A DNA stretch of 40,955 bases from Bacteroides sp. (GCA_021203515.1 JAJQAY010000142.1:1-40955); one strand, 5' to 3'. Positions 9,474-18,825 are shown, counted from the stretch's first letter. Made by a program: numbers and translations. Notes: generated by a model from the sequence alone, not told the origin.

Positions 9474-10055
9474 ATGAAAAAAGACATTATACTCTCCGGC
9501 GTGGGCGGACAAGGTATCCTCTCCATCGCTACCGTAATCGGCCAAGCAGCCCTCAAGGACGGATTATACATGAAACAAGCGGAAGTGCACGGCATGAGCC
9601 AGCGAGGCGGTGACGTGCAATCGAACCTTCGCATCAGTGACCAGCCTATCGCTTCCGACCTCATCCCTACGGGAAAATGCGACATCATCATTTCTTTGGA
9701 ACCGATGGAAGCTCTGCGCTATCTACCCTACCTCAACCACGAAGGATGGTTGGTGACGAACGAAGCTCCGTTCATCAACATCCCCCACTACCCTACCCTG
9801 GAGGACATCAAGACTGAACTTGAGAAACTTCCGTATAAAATCATACTCAATGTCAACGAAGTAGCCAAAGAAGTAGGTTCACCTCGTGTTGCCAACATCG
9901 TGCTGTTGGGTGCAACCATCCCCTTCCTCGGCATAGATTATGCCAAGGTGCAGGACAGTATCCGCGACATCTTCCAACGCAAAGGAGACGCCATCGTCGA
10001 AATGAACCTCAAAGCTCTGGCAGCCGGCAAGGATATTGCAGAAAAGCTGATGTAG
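9474..10055 (+). CDS. iorB: Indolepyruvate ferredoxin oxidoreductase, beta subunit
   Basis: A 193-residue protein of the POR gamma-type fold. It begins MKKDIILSGVGGQGILS with the glycine-rich loop at 9-17, then the conserved EVHGMSQRGGDVQ segment. It forms the small subunit of the aryl-pyruvate oxidoreductase with IorA, contributing to CoA binding and dimerisation by analogy with the family. Its start is four bases after the iorA stop and paaK begins 19 bases downstream, so all three are one operon. Length is typical. Confidence 0.93.
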   Translation: MKKDIILSGVGGQGILSIATVIGQAALKDGLYMKQAEVHGMSQRGGDVQSNLRISDQPIASDLIPTGKCDIIISLEPMEALRYLPYLNHEGWLVTNEAPFINIPHYPTLEDIKTELEKLPYKIILNVNEVAKEVGSPRVANIVLLGATIPFLGIDYAKVQDSIRDIFQRKGDAIVEMNLKALAAGKDIAEKLM

Positions 10056-10074
10056 AACCACTAGAATATACACC

Positions 10075-11382
10075 ATGAACGACAAATACTGGGAAGAAGA
10101 GATAGAAACCATGCCGCGTGAGAAGCTGCGCGAATTGCAGCTTCAACGGCTGAAAAAGACAATCAACATCGCGGCCCATTCCCCCTACTATAAGAAAGTC
10201 TTTCAAGAGCACGGCATCACAGCCGACAGCATCCGGTCTGTAGAAGATATTCGCAAAATTCCGTTTACCACCAAGGCCGATATGCGTGCCAACTACCCCT
10301 TCGGACTGGTGGCAGGCAATATGCAGGAAGACGGTGTACGCATCCACTCATCCAGCGGAACGACGGGAACACCGACTGTCATAGTCCACTCCCAGCACGA
10401 TTTGGACTCTTGGGCCAATCTGGTAGCACGATGCCTTTATACGGTAGGCATCCGCAAGACCGATGTTTTTCAGAACAGCTCCGGTTACGGCATGTTTACT
10501 GGCGGACTGGGCTTTCAATATGGCGCAGAGCGTCTGGGAGCATTAACAGTTCCTGCAGCAGCCGGTAACAGCAAGCGGCAAATAAAGTTCATCACAGACT
10601 TCAAGACAACCGCCCTGCACGCCATTCCCAGTTATGCCATCCGATTGGCGGAAGTTTTTCAGGAAGAGGACATCGACCCGACTTCCACTACCCTGAAAAC
10701 CCTCGTGATTGGTGCCGAACCGCACACAGACGAACAACGCAAAAAGATAGAGCGAATGTTGGGCGTAAAAGCCTACAACAGTTTCGGAATGACGGAAATG
10801 AACGGCCCGGGTGTAGCCTTTGAATGTACCGAACAAGACGGCATGCACTTCTGGGAAGACTGCTATCTGGTAGAAATCATCAATCCGGAAACGGGCGAAC
10901 CTGTTCCCGACGGTGAAATCGGCGAGCTTGTACTCACCACCCTCGACCGTGAAATGATGCCACTCATACGCTATCGCACCCGCGACCTCACGCGCATCTT
11001 ACCGGGCCAATGCCCTTGCGGACGCACGCACTTGCGCATCGACCGCATCAAAGGTCGCAGCGATGACATGTTTATTATCAAGGGAGTGAACATCTTCCCG
11101 ATGCAGGTAGAGAAAGTGTTGGTACAATTCCCCGAGTTGGGCAGCAACTACCTCATCACGCTGGAAACGGTCGATAATCAGGATGAAATGATTGTAGAGG
11201 TGGAACTCAGTGACTTGTCTACCGACAATTACATCGAACTGGAAAAGATACGTAAGGACATCACCCGGCAACTGAAGGATGAAATCCTTGTCACTCCGAG
11301 ATTGAAGCTCGTCAAGAAAGGCTCGCTCCCCCAAAGCGAAGGAAAAGCAGTCCGAGTGAAAGACCTGCGAGACAACAAATAA
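10075..11382 (+). CDS. paaK: Phenylacetate-CoA ligase
   Basis: A 435-residue adenylate-forming enzyme. The AMP-binding P-loop is SSSGTTGTP (92-100). Later family motifs include SFGMTEMNGPG, the YRTRDL hinge region, a CPCGRTH segment and GRSDDMFIIKGVN, then the small C-terminal lid domain with SEGKAVRVKD. It joins phenylacetate or a related aryl-acetate to CoA using ATP, or in reverse makes ATP and free acid from the acyl-CoA. Placed after iorAB it suggests either fermentation of aromatic amino acids to aryl-acetates or reductive assembly of aromatic amino acids from exogenous aryl-acetates. A strong terminator follows. Confidence 0.93.
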   Translation: MNDKYWEEEIETMPREKLRELQLQRLKKTINIAAHSPYYKKVFQEHGITADSIRSVEDIRKIPFTTKADMRANYPFGLVAGNMQEDGVRIHSSSGTTGTPTVIVHSQHDLDSWANLVARCLYTVGIRKTDVFQNSSGYGMFTGGLGFQYGAERLGALTVPAAAGNSKRQIKFITDFKTTALHAIPSYAIRLAEVFQEEDIDPTSTTLKTLVIGAEPHTDEQRKKIERMLGVKAYNSFGMTEMNGPGVAFECTEQDGMHFWEDCYLVEIINPETGEPVPDGEIGELVLTTLDREMMPLIRYRTRDLTRILPGQCPCGRTHLRIDRIKGRSDDMFIIKGVNIFPMQVEKVLVQFPELGSNYLITLETVDNQDEMIVEVELSDLSTDNYIELEKIRKDITRQLKDEILVTPRLKLVKKGSLPQSEGKAVRVKDLRDNK

Positions 11383-11404
11383 AAGTCCCTGAAACTTATT
11401 TCAT

Positions 11405-11446
11405 AAAGCCTCATGTTTGCTCATCAAACATGAGGCTTTTGTTTTC
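11405..11446 (+). terminator. Rho-independent terminator of iorAB-paaK
   Basis: Perfect inverted repeat AAAGCCTCATGTTTG with its complement (loop CTCAT), followed by TTTTGTTTT. It begins 23 bases after the paaK stop. Confidence 0.9.
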
Positions 11447-11508
11447 AAAACCACACGCGTTTTCAAAGTAAATGCCTGAGGTTTTGGGAGCAAACATGCG
11501 TAGTTTCG

Positions 11509-11622
11509 AACGATAAGATGCATATCGTTATTCAGCAGAAATTACATCATCCGTTTACCTCAAACAGATGATGTACTGAGGCCAAATGCATCATCTGTTT
11601 CGGTCAAACGGATGATGCATTT
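11509..11622. repeat. Cluster of three hairpins, two with related sequence
   Basis: Hairpin A: AACGATA / TATCGTT (11509-11515, 11523-11529). Hairpin B: ACATCATCCGTTT (11544-11556), loop ACCTC, then AAACAGATGATGT (11562-11574). Hairpin C: AAATGCATCATCTGTTT (11584-11600), loop CGGTC, then a complementary arm (11606-11622). B and C share the CATCATCYGTTT core, and both contain a CCG/CAG difference between arms. This looks like a REP-type intergenic palindrome unit present in two diverged copies. Confidence 0.7.
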
Positions 11623-11647
11623 CCGAGGCAGACAAAAAGAAAGAGAG

Positions 11648-11682
11648 ATGGTAATCTTAATTGACTACCATCCCTTTTTTAT
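11648..11682 (+). terminator. Terminator-like hairpin
   Basis: GATGGTA (11648-11654) and TACCATC (11667-11673) followed by CC and six Ts. There is no obvious gene directly upstream of it on the plus strand other than the hairpin cluster, so it might end a small transcript arising there. Confidence 0.45.
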
Positions 11683-11961
11683 AAAAAGCCGCACCGATGA
11701 TGTGATGAAACTCCGTATGACATGATTTGAGTGCCCGTCCTCTTTGTAATCCACCGACTCAAGAGTTACCCCGAAGGGTGTGGCCCGCCATTGAGAGACG
11801 AAAGCTTGTCTCGGTATTTCATTAAAATTGATGAGTTTCCCGATCCAATCAATGCGGCTATATTTCTTACTTCAAAGATAATAAGTTTGTATGAAAGAAA
11901 CAAGAAAATATAGAGAATTGTTTTCTTCTCGCAGTAGTTTTCACATTTCCTTATCTTTCAT
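11683..11961. other. Intergenic stretch without a recognisable gene
   Basis: About 280 bases between the hairpin cluster and the rplT terminator. An open frame of 60 codons exists on the plus strand (11731-11913, ending ISLYERNKKI), but it has no recognisable family, no TAnnTTTG element close upstream and no ribosome-binding sequence. I do not call it a gene. It could be a remnant of a lost gene or an untranslated RNA. Confidence 0.4.
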
Positions 11962-12003
11962 ACAAACAAAAAGTGCCGATTACATCTTTGTAATCAGCAC
12001 TTT
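11962..12003 (-). terminator. Rho-independent terminator of the infC-rpmI-rplT operon
   Basis: Minus-strand stem AAAGTGCTGATTACA / TGTAATCGGCACTTT with a four-base loop (one mismatch), followed by a T run. It lies 25 bases past the rplT stop. Confidence 0.85.
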
Positions 12004-12028
12004 GCAATTTTATTCGCTATCTATGAGC

Positions 12029-12379
12029 TTATGCAGCTTTTGCTTTGGCAACAATAGCTTTGAAAGCTTCCGGATGGTTCATAGCTAAATCAGCCAATAC
12101 TTTACGGTTGATTTCGATACCTGCTTTGTGCAGAGCTCCCATCAGTTTAGAATAAGACATACCTTCCAGACGTGCGGCAGCATTGATACGCTGAATCCAC
12201 AGAGCACGGAAGTTTCTTTTCTTGTTCTTACGGTCGCGGAACGCATAAGTCAGACCTTTTTCCCAAGTATTCTTGGCTACAGTCCAAACGTTCTTTCTTG
12301 CACCAAAGTAACCTCTGGTTAATTTCAAAATTTTCTTTCTTCTTGCTTTAGAAGCAACATGATTTACTGATCTTGGCAT
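12029..12379 (-). CDS. rplT: 50S ribosomal protein L20
   Basis: 116 residues, starting [19 protein letters not shown], rich in Arg and Lys with the family's long basic N-terminal extension and the globular part containing [11 protein letters not shown]. It binds 23S rRNA early in 50S assembly and in other bacteria represses its own operon by binding mRNA; I did not identify such a site here. It is the last gene of thrS-infC-rpmI-rplT and about 100 bases downstream of rpmI. Length is standard. Confidence 0.98.
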   Translation of the reverse strand: MPRSVNHVASKARRKKILKLTRGYFGARKNVWTVAKNTWEKGLTYAFRDRKNKKRNFRALWIQRINAAARLEGMSYSKLMGALHKAGIEINRKVLADLAMNHPEAFKAIVAKAKAA

Positions 12380-12476
12380 AGTTTTACTTTTTTAGAATGT
12401 TAGCGCCGTTACTTCACGCAGCGGACTTAAAGCTAATGCATTCGGTTAATAACTTTAATACTTTGTACGCTTTTGA

Positions 12477-12674
12477 TTACTTCATAGCTAAGAGTTCCTT
12501 AACCTGGCTCACATTCGTTATATCAACGGTTGTAGAGTAACACAGGTTTCTCTTTTGCTTCTTAGTCTTCTTAGTCAGAATGTGACTGTGGAAAGCGTGC
12601 TTTCTTTTGATTTTACCTGTTCCGGTAAGAGTAAATCTCTTTTTAGAACCGGAGTTAGCCTTCATCTTTGGCAT
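12477..12674 (-). CDS. rpmI: 50S ribosomal protein L35
   Basis: 65 residues, starting [20 protein letters not shown], followed by the conserved [19 protein letters not shown] segment. It is a small, very basic 50S subunit protein encoded between infC and rplT in the conserved order. It lies 54 bases after infC. No anomalies. Confidence 0.98.
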   Translation of the reverse strand: MPKMKANSGSKKRFTLTGTGKIKRKHAFHSHILTKKTKKQKRNLCYSTTVDITNVSQVKELLAMK

Positions 12675-12728
12675 CTTACTTGTTTTTAAATTATTTAATT
12701 ATATGGCAACGCACTATACCTAAAGGCG

Positions 12729-13343
12729 TTACTCATTTTCTTCTTCTTGTTCTGCGTCCGGAGTTGCCTTCGGTGCATTATCCGCAGGTTTCGGCGTAGC
12801 AATCTTCTTCGGTGCAGCAGCAGTCTTTTTCGGAGAAAGCTGAATAATCATTCTCTTTCCTTCCAAAACAGGCATTTGATCAACCTTGGCATAATCTTCC
12901 AGGTCATTGGCAAAACGCAACAGCAATACTTCGCCTTGTTCTTTGAACAGGATTGAGCGACCTTTAAAGAATACATAGGCTTTCACCTTGTCACCGTCTT
13001 CCAAAAAGCCTTTGGCATGCTTCAACTTGAAATTATAGTCATGGTCGTCCGTCTGAGGACCAAAACGTATTTCCTTCACATTTACCTTAACCTGCTTTGC
13101 CTTCTGTTCCTTCTGGCGCTTCTTTAACTGGTAAAGAAATTTAGAGTAATTGATAATACGACAAACAGGGGGTTCTGCATTTGGAGAAATCTCCACGAGA
13201 TCCGCTTCATGCTCTTCGGCCAATCTCAGCGCCTGAGCTATCGGATACACTTTAGGCTCCACCTCATCGCCCACAATACGGACTTCCTTGGCGCGGATTT
13301 GCTCATTAATCTTATACTGCGCCTTTATGCTGTCATTTTTCAT
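12729..13343 (-). CDS. infC: Translation initiation factor IF-3
   Basis: A 204-residue protein with an N-terminal domain ([16 protein letters not shown]...), a helical linker rich in Lys ([15 protein letters not shown]), and a C-terminal domain with [17 protein letters not shown]. After the C-terminal domain comes a 30-residue Ala/Pro/Lys then Glu-rich tail (about 172-204) that E. coli IF-3 lacks; such tails are common in Bacteroidetes. IF-3 keeps 30S subunits free and monitors start-codon choice. The start here is ATG, not the AUU of the enterobacterial autoregulated gene. A TAACTTTG element (13459-13466) may give it a promoter separate from thrS. Confidence 0.97.
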   Translation of the reverse strand: MKNDSIKAQYKINEQIRAKEVRIVGDEVEPKVYPIAQALRLAEEHEADLVEISPNAEPPVCRIINYSKFLYQLKKRQKEQKAKQVKVNVKEIRFGPQTDDHDYNFKLKHAKGFLEDGDKVKAYVFFKGRSILFKEQGEVLLLRFANDLEDYAKVDQMPVLEGKRMIIQLSPKKTAAAPKKIATPKPADNAPKATPDAEQEEENE

Positions 13344-13458
13344 TAAATAACGTTACTACTAGTTTGTTTCTTGTTTATTACTCCCAAATTATATTTTTAT
13401 GTTAAGTAAAAGCTGTCTTTAGAACATCGTTTGCATGTTATGCCTTTACAATTGGGCG

Positions 13459-13466
13459 CAAAGTTA
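13459..13466 (-). promoter_or_regulatory. -7 element upstream of infC
   Basis: Minus-strand TAACTTTG, a perfect TAnnTTTG match, overlapping the thrS stop codon and 116 bases before the infC start. No clear -33 element. The leader between it and infC is AT-rich and otherwise featureless to me. Confidence 0.4.
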
Positions 13467-15404
13467 CCATTTATTTATCATATTCTGAACTTCTTCATTC
13501 ACTTTTTTAGCAAATTCTTCGAATTTCATGGCTCCTTTATCACCTTCGCCTTGCTTACGAACAGAAACTTCTCCGTTTTCAGCTTCTTTTTCTCCAACAA
13601 TCAGCATGTAAGGGATACGTTTCATCTCATTATCACGGATTTTACGTCCGATTTTCTCGTTACGTTCGTCCACGATAGCACGGACATCATATCTCTTCAA
13701 ATACTGCTTTACTTCCTGAGCATAATCATTGAATTTCTTGCTGATAGGCAGGATAGCGACCTGATCCGGTGTCAGCCACAACGGGAATTTACCGGCGGTA
13801 TGTTCGATAAGTACGGCTACGAAACGCTCCATAGAACCGAACGGTGCACGGTGAATCATTACCGGGCGATGCTTCTGGTTGTCAGCACCCGTATATTCCA
13901 ATTGAAAACGTTCCGGCAGGTTATAATCCACCTGAATAGTACCCAACTGCCAACGACGACCGATAGCATCTTTCACCATGAAGTCCAGTTTAGGGCCATA
14001 GAAAGCTGCTTCACCATATTCTATCTTAGCTTTCAAACCTTTTTCTTCGCAAGCCTCGATAATTGCCTTTTCTGCTTTCTCCCAGTTTTCATCGCTACCG
14101 ATGTACTTCTCACGATTTACCTTGTCGCGCAGAGAAATCTGTGCTTCAAAGTTCTCGAAGTTCATAGACTGGAATACGATAGAGATAATATCCATCACCC
14201 TCAGGAATTCATCCTTCACCTGGTCGGGACGGCAGAAGATATGTGCATCGTCTTGCGTAAAACTACGTACACGCGTCAATCCGTGCAACTCGCCACTCTG
14301 TTCGTAACGACAAACCGTACCGAACTCTGCCAAACGCAAAGGCAGGTCTTTATAGGAACGGGGTGAGTTCTTATAAATCATACAGTGGTGAGGGCAGTTC
14401 ATCGGTTTCAGGAAGCACTCCTCTCCTTCTTCCGGAGTATGGATAGGTTGGAATGAGTCTTTACCATATTTTGCATAGTGACCGGAGGTGATATACAGCA
14501 ATTTATTGCCGATAGGCGGACACATTACTTCCTGATAATCATAGCGTGACTGGATGCGACGCAGAAATTCCTGCAAGCGGATACGAACCGCAGCGCCTTT
14601 CGGCAACCACATCGGAAGTCCCTTACCTACCGTATCGGAGAACATGAACAAGTCCATTTCCTTTCCGATTTTGCGGTGGTCACGTTTCTTGGCTTCTTCC
14701 AGCAATACCAGATACTCGTCCAGCATCTTCTTTTTCGGGAAAGTGATACCGTAAATACGGGTCATCATCTTGCGGTCTTCCTGTCCGCGCCAATAAGCAC
14801 CGGCTACAGAAGTCAGTTTGATGGCCTTGATAGGCGCAGTAGTCATCAAGTGAGGGCCACGGCACAAGTCGGTAAACGCACCTTGTGAATAAGTAGTGAT
14901 GTGACCGTCTTCCAACTCGGAAATCAACTCACATTTGTAAGTCTCGCCACGGTCGCCAAACATCTTCAACGCATCTGTCTTTGAAATGCTTTCTCTGACA
15001 ACAGCTTCTTTCTTGGCAACCAATTCAGCCATTTTCTGCTCGATGGCAGGCAGGTCAGCTTCTTTTATCGTAGCTTCACCCGGATCTACATCATAGTAGA
15101 AACCGTTTTCGATGGCAGGACCGATACCGAACTGAATACCCGGATACAATTCTTGCAGAGCCTCAGCCAGCAAGTGAGCACTGGTATGCCAGAAGGCATG
15201 TTTTCCTTGTTCGTCCTCCCATTTATAGAGCACTACTTCGGCATCTTCCATGATGGGACGCCCCAAATCATAAATCTCTCCGTTCACTCCGCAAGCCAAC
15301 ACGTCTTGTGCAAGGCGCGAACTGGTGCTTTCTGCTATTTGCAGTCCTGTTACTCCTTCGTTGTATTCACGAACCGAGCCGTCTGGAAATGTTATCTTTA
15401 TCAT
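13464..15404 (-). CDS. thrS: Threonyl-tRNA synthetase
   Basis: 646 residues from the ATG at 15402-15404, chosen because the TGS domain begins [11 protein letters not shown]; an in-frame ATG four codons earlier also exists. The order is TGS domain (about 1-60), then the second N-terminal (editing) domain with the [11 protein letters not shown] zinc-type motif, then the class II catalytic core with MNCPHHC and [13 protein letters not shown], and a C-terminal anticodon-binding domain (DQVAILPIS onward). It charges tRNA-Thr; a tRNA-Thr gene lies at 6529 in this window. It follows the TPR gene by about 80 bases and precedes infC, the usual order. Confidence 0.98.
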   Translation of the reverse strand: MIKITFPDGSVREYNEGVTGLQIAESTSSRLAQDVLACGVNGEIYDLGRPIMEDAEVVLYKWEDEQGKHAFWHTSAHLLAEALQELYPGIQFGIGPAIENGFYYDVDPGEATIKEADLPAIEQKMAELVAKKEAVVRESISKTDALKMFGDRGETYKCELISELEDGHITTYSQGAFTDLCRGPHLMTTAPIKAIKLTSVAGAYWRGQEDRKMMTRIYGITFPKKKMLDEYLVLLEEAKKRDHRKIGKEMDLFMFSDTVGKGLPMWLPKGAAVRIRLQEFLRRIQSRYDYQEVMCPPIGNKLLYITSGHYAKYGKDSFQPIHTPEEGEECFLKPMNCPHHCMIYKNSPRSYKDLPLRLAEFGTVCRYEQSGELHGLTRVRSFTQDDAHIFCRPDQVKDEFLRVMDIISIVFQSMNFENFEAQISLRDKVNREKYIGSDENWEKAEKAIIEACEEKGLKAKIEYGEAAFYGPKLDFMVKDAIGRRWQLGTIQVDYNLPERFQLEYTGADNQKHRPVMIHRAPFGSMERFVAVLIEHTAGKFPLWLTPDQVAILPISKKFNDYAQEVKQYLKRYDVRAIVDERNEKIGRKIRDNEMKRIPYMLIVGEKEAENGEVSVRKQGEGDKGAMKFEEFAKKVNEEVQNMINKW

Positions 15405-15483
15405 AATGTTATGCATATTTCAAATTTCAGAACGCAAAATAACTAATTCTTTATTGATATTCTACTTTTTTTGCAAAAAAATG

Positions 15484-17529
15484 TTATTCCGGCGTATTCG
15501 TAAATCTTTTTATAATATTGTAGGCGGAAACAATGCCCAATTCGCCCGCCTTACTCAAGTCGGATATACCCTGCTTGTTATTGCCCAGGAAGATATGCGT
15601 CAGCCCGCGATTGAAATATGCCTCTGCAAAATTAGCGTTCAATTCGATAGCTTTATCATAATCGGCAAGGGCCGCTCGGTAATCTTTCAGCAAGGACAAG
15701 ACGTTGCCCCGGTTATAATACCCGTAAACAAAATCAGGAGCCAATTGGATGACATGATCCAAATCATTTTTCACAATATCATAATCCATAGACGTCACCT
15801 CCGTCTTCTTGACATCAGATGTACCCGAAACGGACCCTTCGTTCATGGTTGCTTCCGCTTTCCTATATTCCAGTTGTTTATAGCGCACCAATGCACGCAT
15901 GAAATAAGCCGGGAAGAAAGTATCGTCTAGCAGGATGCTCTGCGTAAAGTCGTCGATGGAACTTGTGAAATCCTGCACCAGATAGAAATCCAATCCGCGC
16001 ATAAACCGTTTCTTGGCATTTCGGTCGTCTGCTACAATATCCGATGTATGGGCATCTATCAATGCAAAGTGGAAACGCACCTGTTCTTCTGTCAGCGGAG
16101 CCTCCATGTTGGTGATTTGCAAAGGTTTCGGGAATACTTTCGAATGGTTCAGTTTGTCGATATACTTATGATAATGCACCATGCGCTTCACTTCGCTCGG
16201 CTTCTCGTAATAAGTCAGCGCATACATCGGTTCGAGCTTGATATTTACGTTCCGGTCTTGCACGCGTCCACGATAATCACTCTTATATCGCTGGTCGGCT
16301 TCCGAGTCGTCCGCAATCACAATCTTGCGGTAATTCTCCACATTCTTATCAGACTTCTTACGGGTTTTTCCGGTATCCCCACCGGCATTATCTCCCGTAT
16401 TATCTGCCATATCCTTATCATTATTGCCCGACGAAACACCGTTACGCTTATCAATCTGCATCTTCATGATTTTGAACTCATCCTGTTCGGCACCCTTGCG
16501 GTCTCCTATCTTCTTGCGGGCTTCCGCACGATGGTAGTAGCCTGCCATAAAGTTGGGATATTCGTCAATCACTTTAGAATAATCGCTGATAGCCCCCCTG
16601 TAATCACCCGTTTGTGAGCGCAGCAAACCACGGTTGAAAGTAGCCATCATATTGTCCGGCTCCATCTTCAACACGAAGTCGAAGTCCTCTATCGCCCGGT
16701 TGTCATCGCCTACCTGCGCACGCAGCAAACCGCGGTTATAGTGTCCGAGGAAGTTATTCGGGTCCACATCGAGCGCAAGATCATAGTCGCTCATAGCACC
16801 TCTCAGGTTATTCTGATGGAAACGCGCCAAAGCTCGGTTGATATAGTTACCCGCATTCTTGGCACTCAGGTGGATGGCTTGGTCTAAATCCTTCTCAGCC
16901 TCCTTGTAGTTAGCCTGCTGAAGTCGCACAATAGCTCGTGCCGCCCAACCGTCGGCATCGTAACGATCCGTGTCGATGACCTTATCAAAGTCCTTCAACG
17001 CTTGTATTGTATCGTTCTGTTTCAGATTGACTTCTCCCCGCATCAGATAAGCCCGCGTATAGCGGGGAGCGATTGTCAAGAGCTTACCTAAATCTTCCTT
17101 AGCCGCATCATAGTCGTCTTTTTGCATGTGACAAAGGGAGAGATTATGCCAAAGCACCACATTTTCAGGGTCGTACTTCAATGCGGTCTCGTAATCTTCT
17201 ATCGCACCGTCATACTTATTCTGGCGGATGCGTGCCAAACCTCTGATTTGATAAACCCCTACCACGAAAGGATTTCGCTGGATAGCCAAATCACAATCAG
17301 CCTCCGCCCCCTGAAAATCATCCAGATTGATTTTTGCCAGCGCACGGAAGAAATAAGGCTCATACAAATAGGGCTTCGCATTAATTACCTGATTGAAGTA
17401 CTGGATAGAAAGCACGTAGTCCTCAAAATACAACGCGTTGCGGGCGATAGTCATCACCCGTTCCGTATTGATTTGCGCATACAACAACGTGGGCAACAGC
17501 AAAAGTGCCGTCAATATCTTTTTTATCAT
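15484..17529 (-). CDS. Exported tetratricopeptide-repeat protein
   Basis: A 681-residue protein with a signal peptide (MIKKILTALLLLPTLLYAQ, 1-19). About ten TPR units fill residues 20-360 (recurring A-x-x-D-x-x-A-I patterns such as GAISDYSKVIDEYPNFMAGY). A charged linker with Asn/Asp/Gly/Lys (about 365-405) and a non-repeat part follow, then more TPRs at about 490-670. It probably scaffolds protein complexes in the periplasm or outer membrane; no specific partner can be named. It lies between def and thrS, the common Bacteroides order. Its promoter region has a striking palindrome at 17545-17584. Confidence 0.88.
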   Translation of the reverse strand: MIKKILTALLLLPTLLYAQINTERVMTIARNALYFEDYVLSIQYFNQVINAKPYLYEPYFFRALAKINLDDFQGAEADCDLAIQRNPFVVGVYQIRGLARIRQNKYDGAIEDYETALKYDPENVVLWHNLSLCHMQKDDYDAAKEDLGKLLTIAPRYTRAYLMRGEVNLKQNDTIQALKDFDKVIDTDRYDADGWAARAIVRLQQANYKEAEKDLDQAIHLSAKNAGNYINRALARFHQNNLRGAMSDYDLALDVDPNNFLGHYNRGLLRAQVGDDNRAIEDFDFVLKMEPDNMMATFNRGLLRSQTGDYRGAISDYSKVIDEYPNFMAGYYHRAEARKKIGDRKGAEQDEFKIMKMQIDKRNGVSSGNNDKDMADNTGDNAGGDTGKTRKKSDKNVENYRKIVIADDSEADQRYKSDYRGRVQDRNVNIKLEPMYALTYYEKPSEVKRMVHYHKYIDKLNHSKVFPKPLQITNMEAPLTEEQVRFHFALIDAHTSDIVADDRNAKKRFMRGLDFYLVQDFTSSIDDFTQSILLDDTFFPAYFMRALVRYKQLEYRKAEATMNEGSVSGTSDVKKTEVTSMDYDIVKNDLDHVIQLAPDFVYGYYNRGNVLSLLKDYRAALADYDKAIELNANFAEAYFNRGLTHIFLGNNKQGISDLSKAGELGIVSAYNIIKRFTNTPE

Positions 17530-17544
17530 CTTGTCTTATAAATG

Positions 17545-17584
17545 CTTGTAAACGAAACAAAAGTAATGTTTATTCGTTTACAAG
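17545..17584 (-). promoter_or_regulatory. Promoter with operator-like palindrome upstream of the TPR gene
   Basis: Perfect 12-base inverted repeat CTTGTAAACGAA (17545-17556) and its complement (17573-17584), 16 bases apart. Between the arms, on the minus strand, is TACTTTTG (17558-17565), a full match to TAnnTTTG, 28 bases before the ATG. The geometry, with a -7 element inside a dyad, is what a repressor site would look like; a transcript starting upstream could instead fold it as a hairpin. Confidence 0.5.
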
Positions 17585-17646
17585 TCAGGATATGCGGAAG
17601 ACTTTTTATTTTTTTTGAGCCTTTTATACCTTATTATATGGTTGGC

Positions 17647-18201
17647 TTATTTTATGGTCTTCACCTTGTAGGCGCAATGCGCCTTACCTTTCAGCATCGC
17701 ATTCAGCTTTCCCTTTATCATCTGCTTGCGCAGAGGGGAAATATGGTCGATGAACATTTTTCCGTCCAAGTGGTCGAACTCGTGCTGCATGACGCGCGCC
17801 AGATAGCCTTCAACAATTTCATCATGTTCCACCAAGTCTTCATCCAAATACTTCACATGTATCTTATTGCCCCTCTTCACAGCTTCATGAATGCCCGGCA
17901 GGCTCAAGCAACTCTCCTCTATAGAGACTTCCTCACCGGATACTTCCAGAATATGCGCATTGATATACGCCTTGCGGAAGCCCTTGTATTCAGGAAGGTC
18001 GTCCGAAAGTACATCGAGGTCAATAGTCACCACACGAATGGGCAAACCGACTTGCGGTGCGGCAAGTCCCACCCCTTCTGCATTGCTCATGGTTTCGAAC
18101 ATATTCTGAATTAATTCTTTCAAGTTCGGATAATCGGGAGTTATATCCTCCGCAACTTTTCTCAGTACGGGTTGCCCGTATACATAAATAGGTAAAATCA
18201 T
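17647..18201 (-). CDS. def: Peptide deformylase
   Basis: 184 residues with all three family motifs: GVGLAAPQ (43-50), EESCLSLPG (95-103, metal ligand Cys98) and QHEFDHLDG (139-147, ligands His140 and His144, catalytic Glu141). It removes the formyl group from the N-terminal methionine of new proteins. Start at [14 protein letters not shown]. It lies 50 bases downstream of ruvX; a 23-base AT-rich repeat (18211-18233) sits just before its start. Normal length. Confidence 0.98.
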   Translation of the reverse strand: MILPIYVYGQPVLRKVAEDITPDYPNLKELIQNMFETMSNAEGVGLAAPQVGLPIRVVTIDLDVLSDDLPEYKGFRKAYINAHILEVSGEEVSIEESCLSLPGIHEAVKRGNKIHVKYLDEDLVEHDEIVEGYLARVMQHEFDHLDGKMFIDHISPLRKQMIKGKLNAMLKGKAHCAYKVKTIK

Positions 18202-18210
18202 TCTTTATTC

Positions 18211-18233
18211 AATTACAAATTACTAATTACAAA
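18211..18233 (-). repeat. 23-base AT-rich repeat, copy 1 (before def)
   Basis: On the plus strand the element begins AATTACAAATTA and continues to AATTACAAA. An identical copy is at 22398-22420. This copy ends nine bases before the def start codon on the coding strand, inside the gap between ruvX and def. Confidence 0.75.
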
Positions 18234-18251
18234 ATTATCATTACGATAGAA

Positions 18252-18677
18252 CTACGATAAGGAGAAACGCTTGTTCTCCAAATAAGTCTGAAGGATAATA
18301 GTCGCACTGATTTCATCGACCAACGCTTTATTCTGCCGGTCTTTCTTCTTCAATCCGGCTTCCAGCATGGTGCGGTGCGCCATGACAGAAGTAAAGCGCT
18401 CGTCTACATACTCAATGGGCATATCCGGCAGTTTCTTCTGCAAGGAACGAACGAAAGGCTCGATGCGTTTCATGTTTTCCGACGCTTCGTTGTTCATCTG
18501 TTTCGGAAGTCCCACCAAAATCCGCTCCACCGGCTCTTTTGCCACATAATCGAGGATGAAAGAAAGGAGTTCGTGGGTGCGTACGGTTGTTAATCCGTTG
18601 GCAATCATCTGCAACGTATCACTGACGGCTATCCCCGTACGTTTCCTACCGTAATCAATCGCTAGTATTCTACTCAT
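18252..18677 (-). CDS. ruvX: RuvX/YqgF-type Holliday junction resolvase (pre-16S rRNA nuclease)
   Basis: 141 residues of RNase H-like fold. Conserved acidic residues appear in ILAIDYGRKRTG (Asp8), VDERFTS (about 91-97) and VDEISATIIL (Asp121). In E. coli YqgF takes part in 16S rRNA 5'-end maturation; a Holliday-junction role has also been proposed. It is followed by def in the conserved order. A TAATTTTG element at 18687-18694 lies only nine bases before the ATG and would leave an extremely short leader, so promoter assignment is uncertain. Confidence 0.95.
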   Translation of the reverse strand: MSRILAIDYGRKRTGIAVSDTLQMIANGLTTVRTHELLSFILDYVAKEPVERILVGLPKQMNNEASENMKRIEPFVRSLQKKLPDMPIEYVDERFTSVMAHRTMLEAGLKKKDRQNKALVDEISATIILQTYLENKRFSLS

Positions 18678-18731
18678 AATGGGCTACAAAATTACGATTA
18701 ATATTTGAATTACACCATTTCTATGAGTATC

Positions 18732-18802
18732 AAAAAGAATTTTGCCTATTATGAAAATTTCATTTGATAAGATCAAACAAGATTTTCATAATAGGCAAAA
18801 TT
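18732..18802 (-). terminator. Terminator of the PAPS/sulfotransferase operon
   Basis: Perfect 21-base inverted repeat (arms 18738-18758 and 18782-18802, core TTTTGCCTATTATGAAAA) with a 23-base loop. On the minus strand it is followed by CTTTTTG. It lies 24 bases after the stop of the PCMD-domain gene. Confidence 0.8.
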
Positions 18803-18825
18803 ACAAATGGCGGTATGCAAATAAA

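Noticed and set aside
11731..11913. 60-codon open frame between paaK and rplT
   Set aside because: No recognisable family, no promoter element or ribosome-binding sequence close to it, and the region lies in a hairpin-rich gap.
12029..13343. L20 autoregulatory mRNA structure
   Set aside because: The leader before infC is AT-rich and I could not identify a convincing L20-binding fold.
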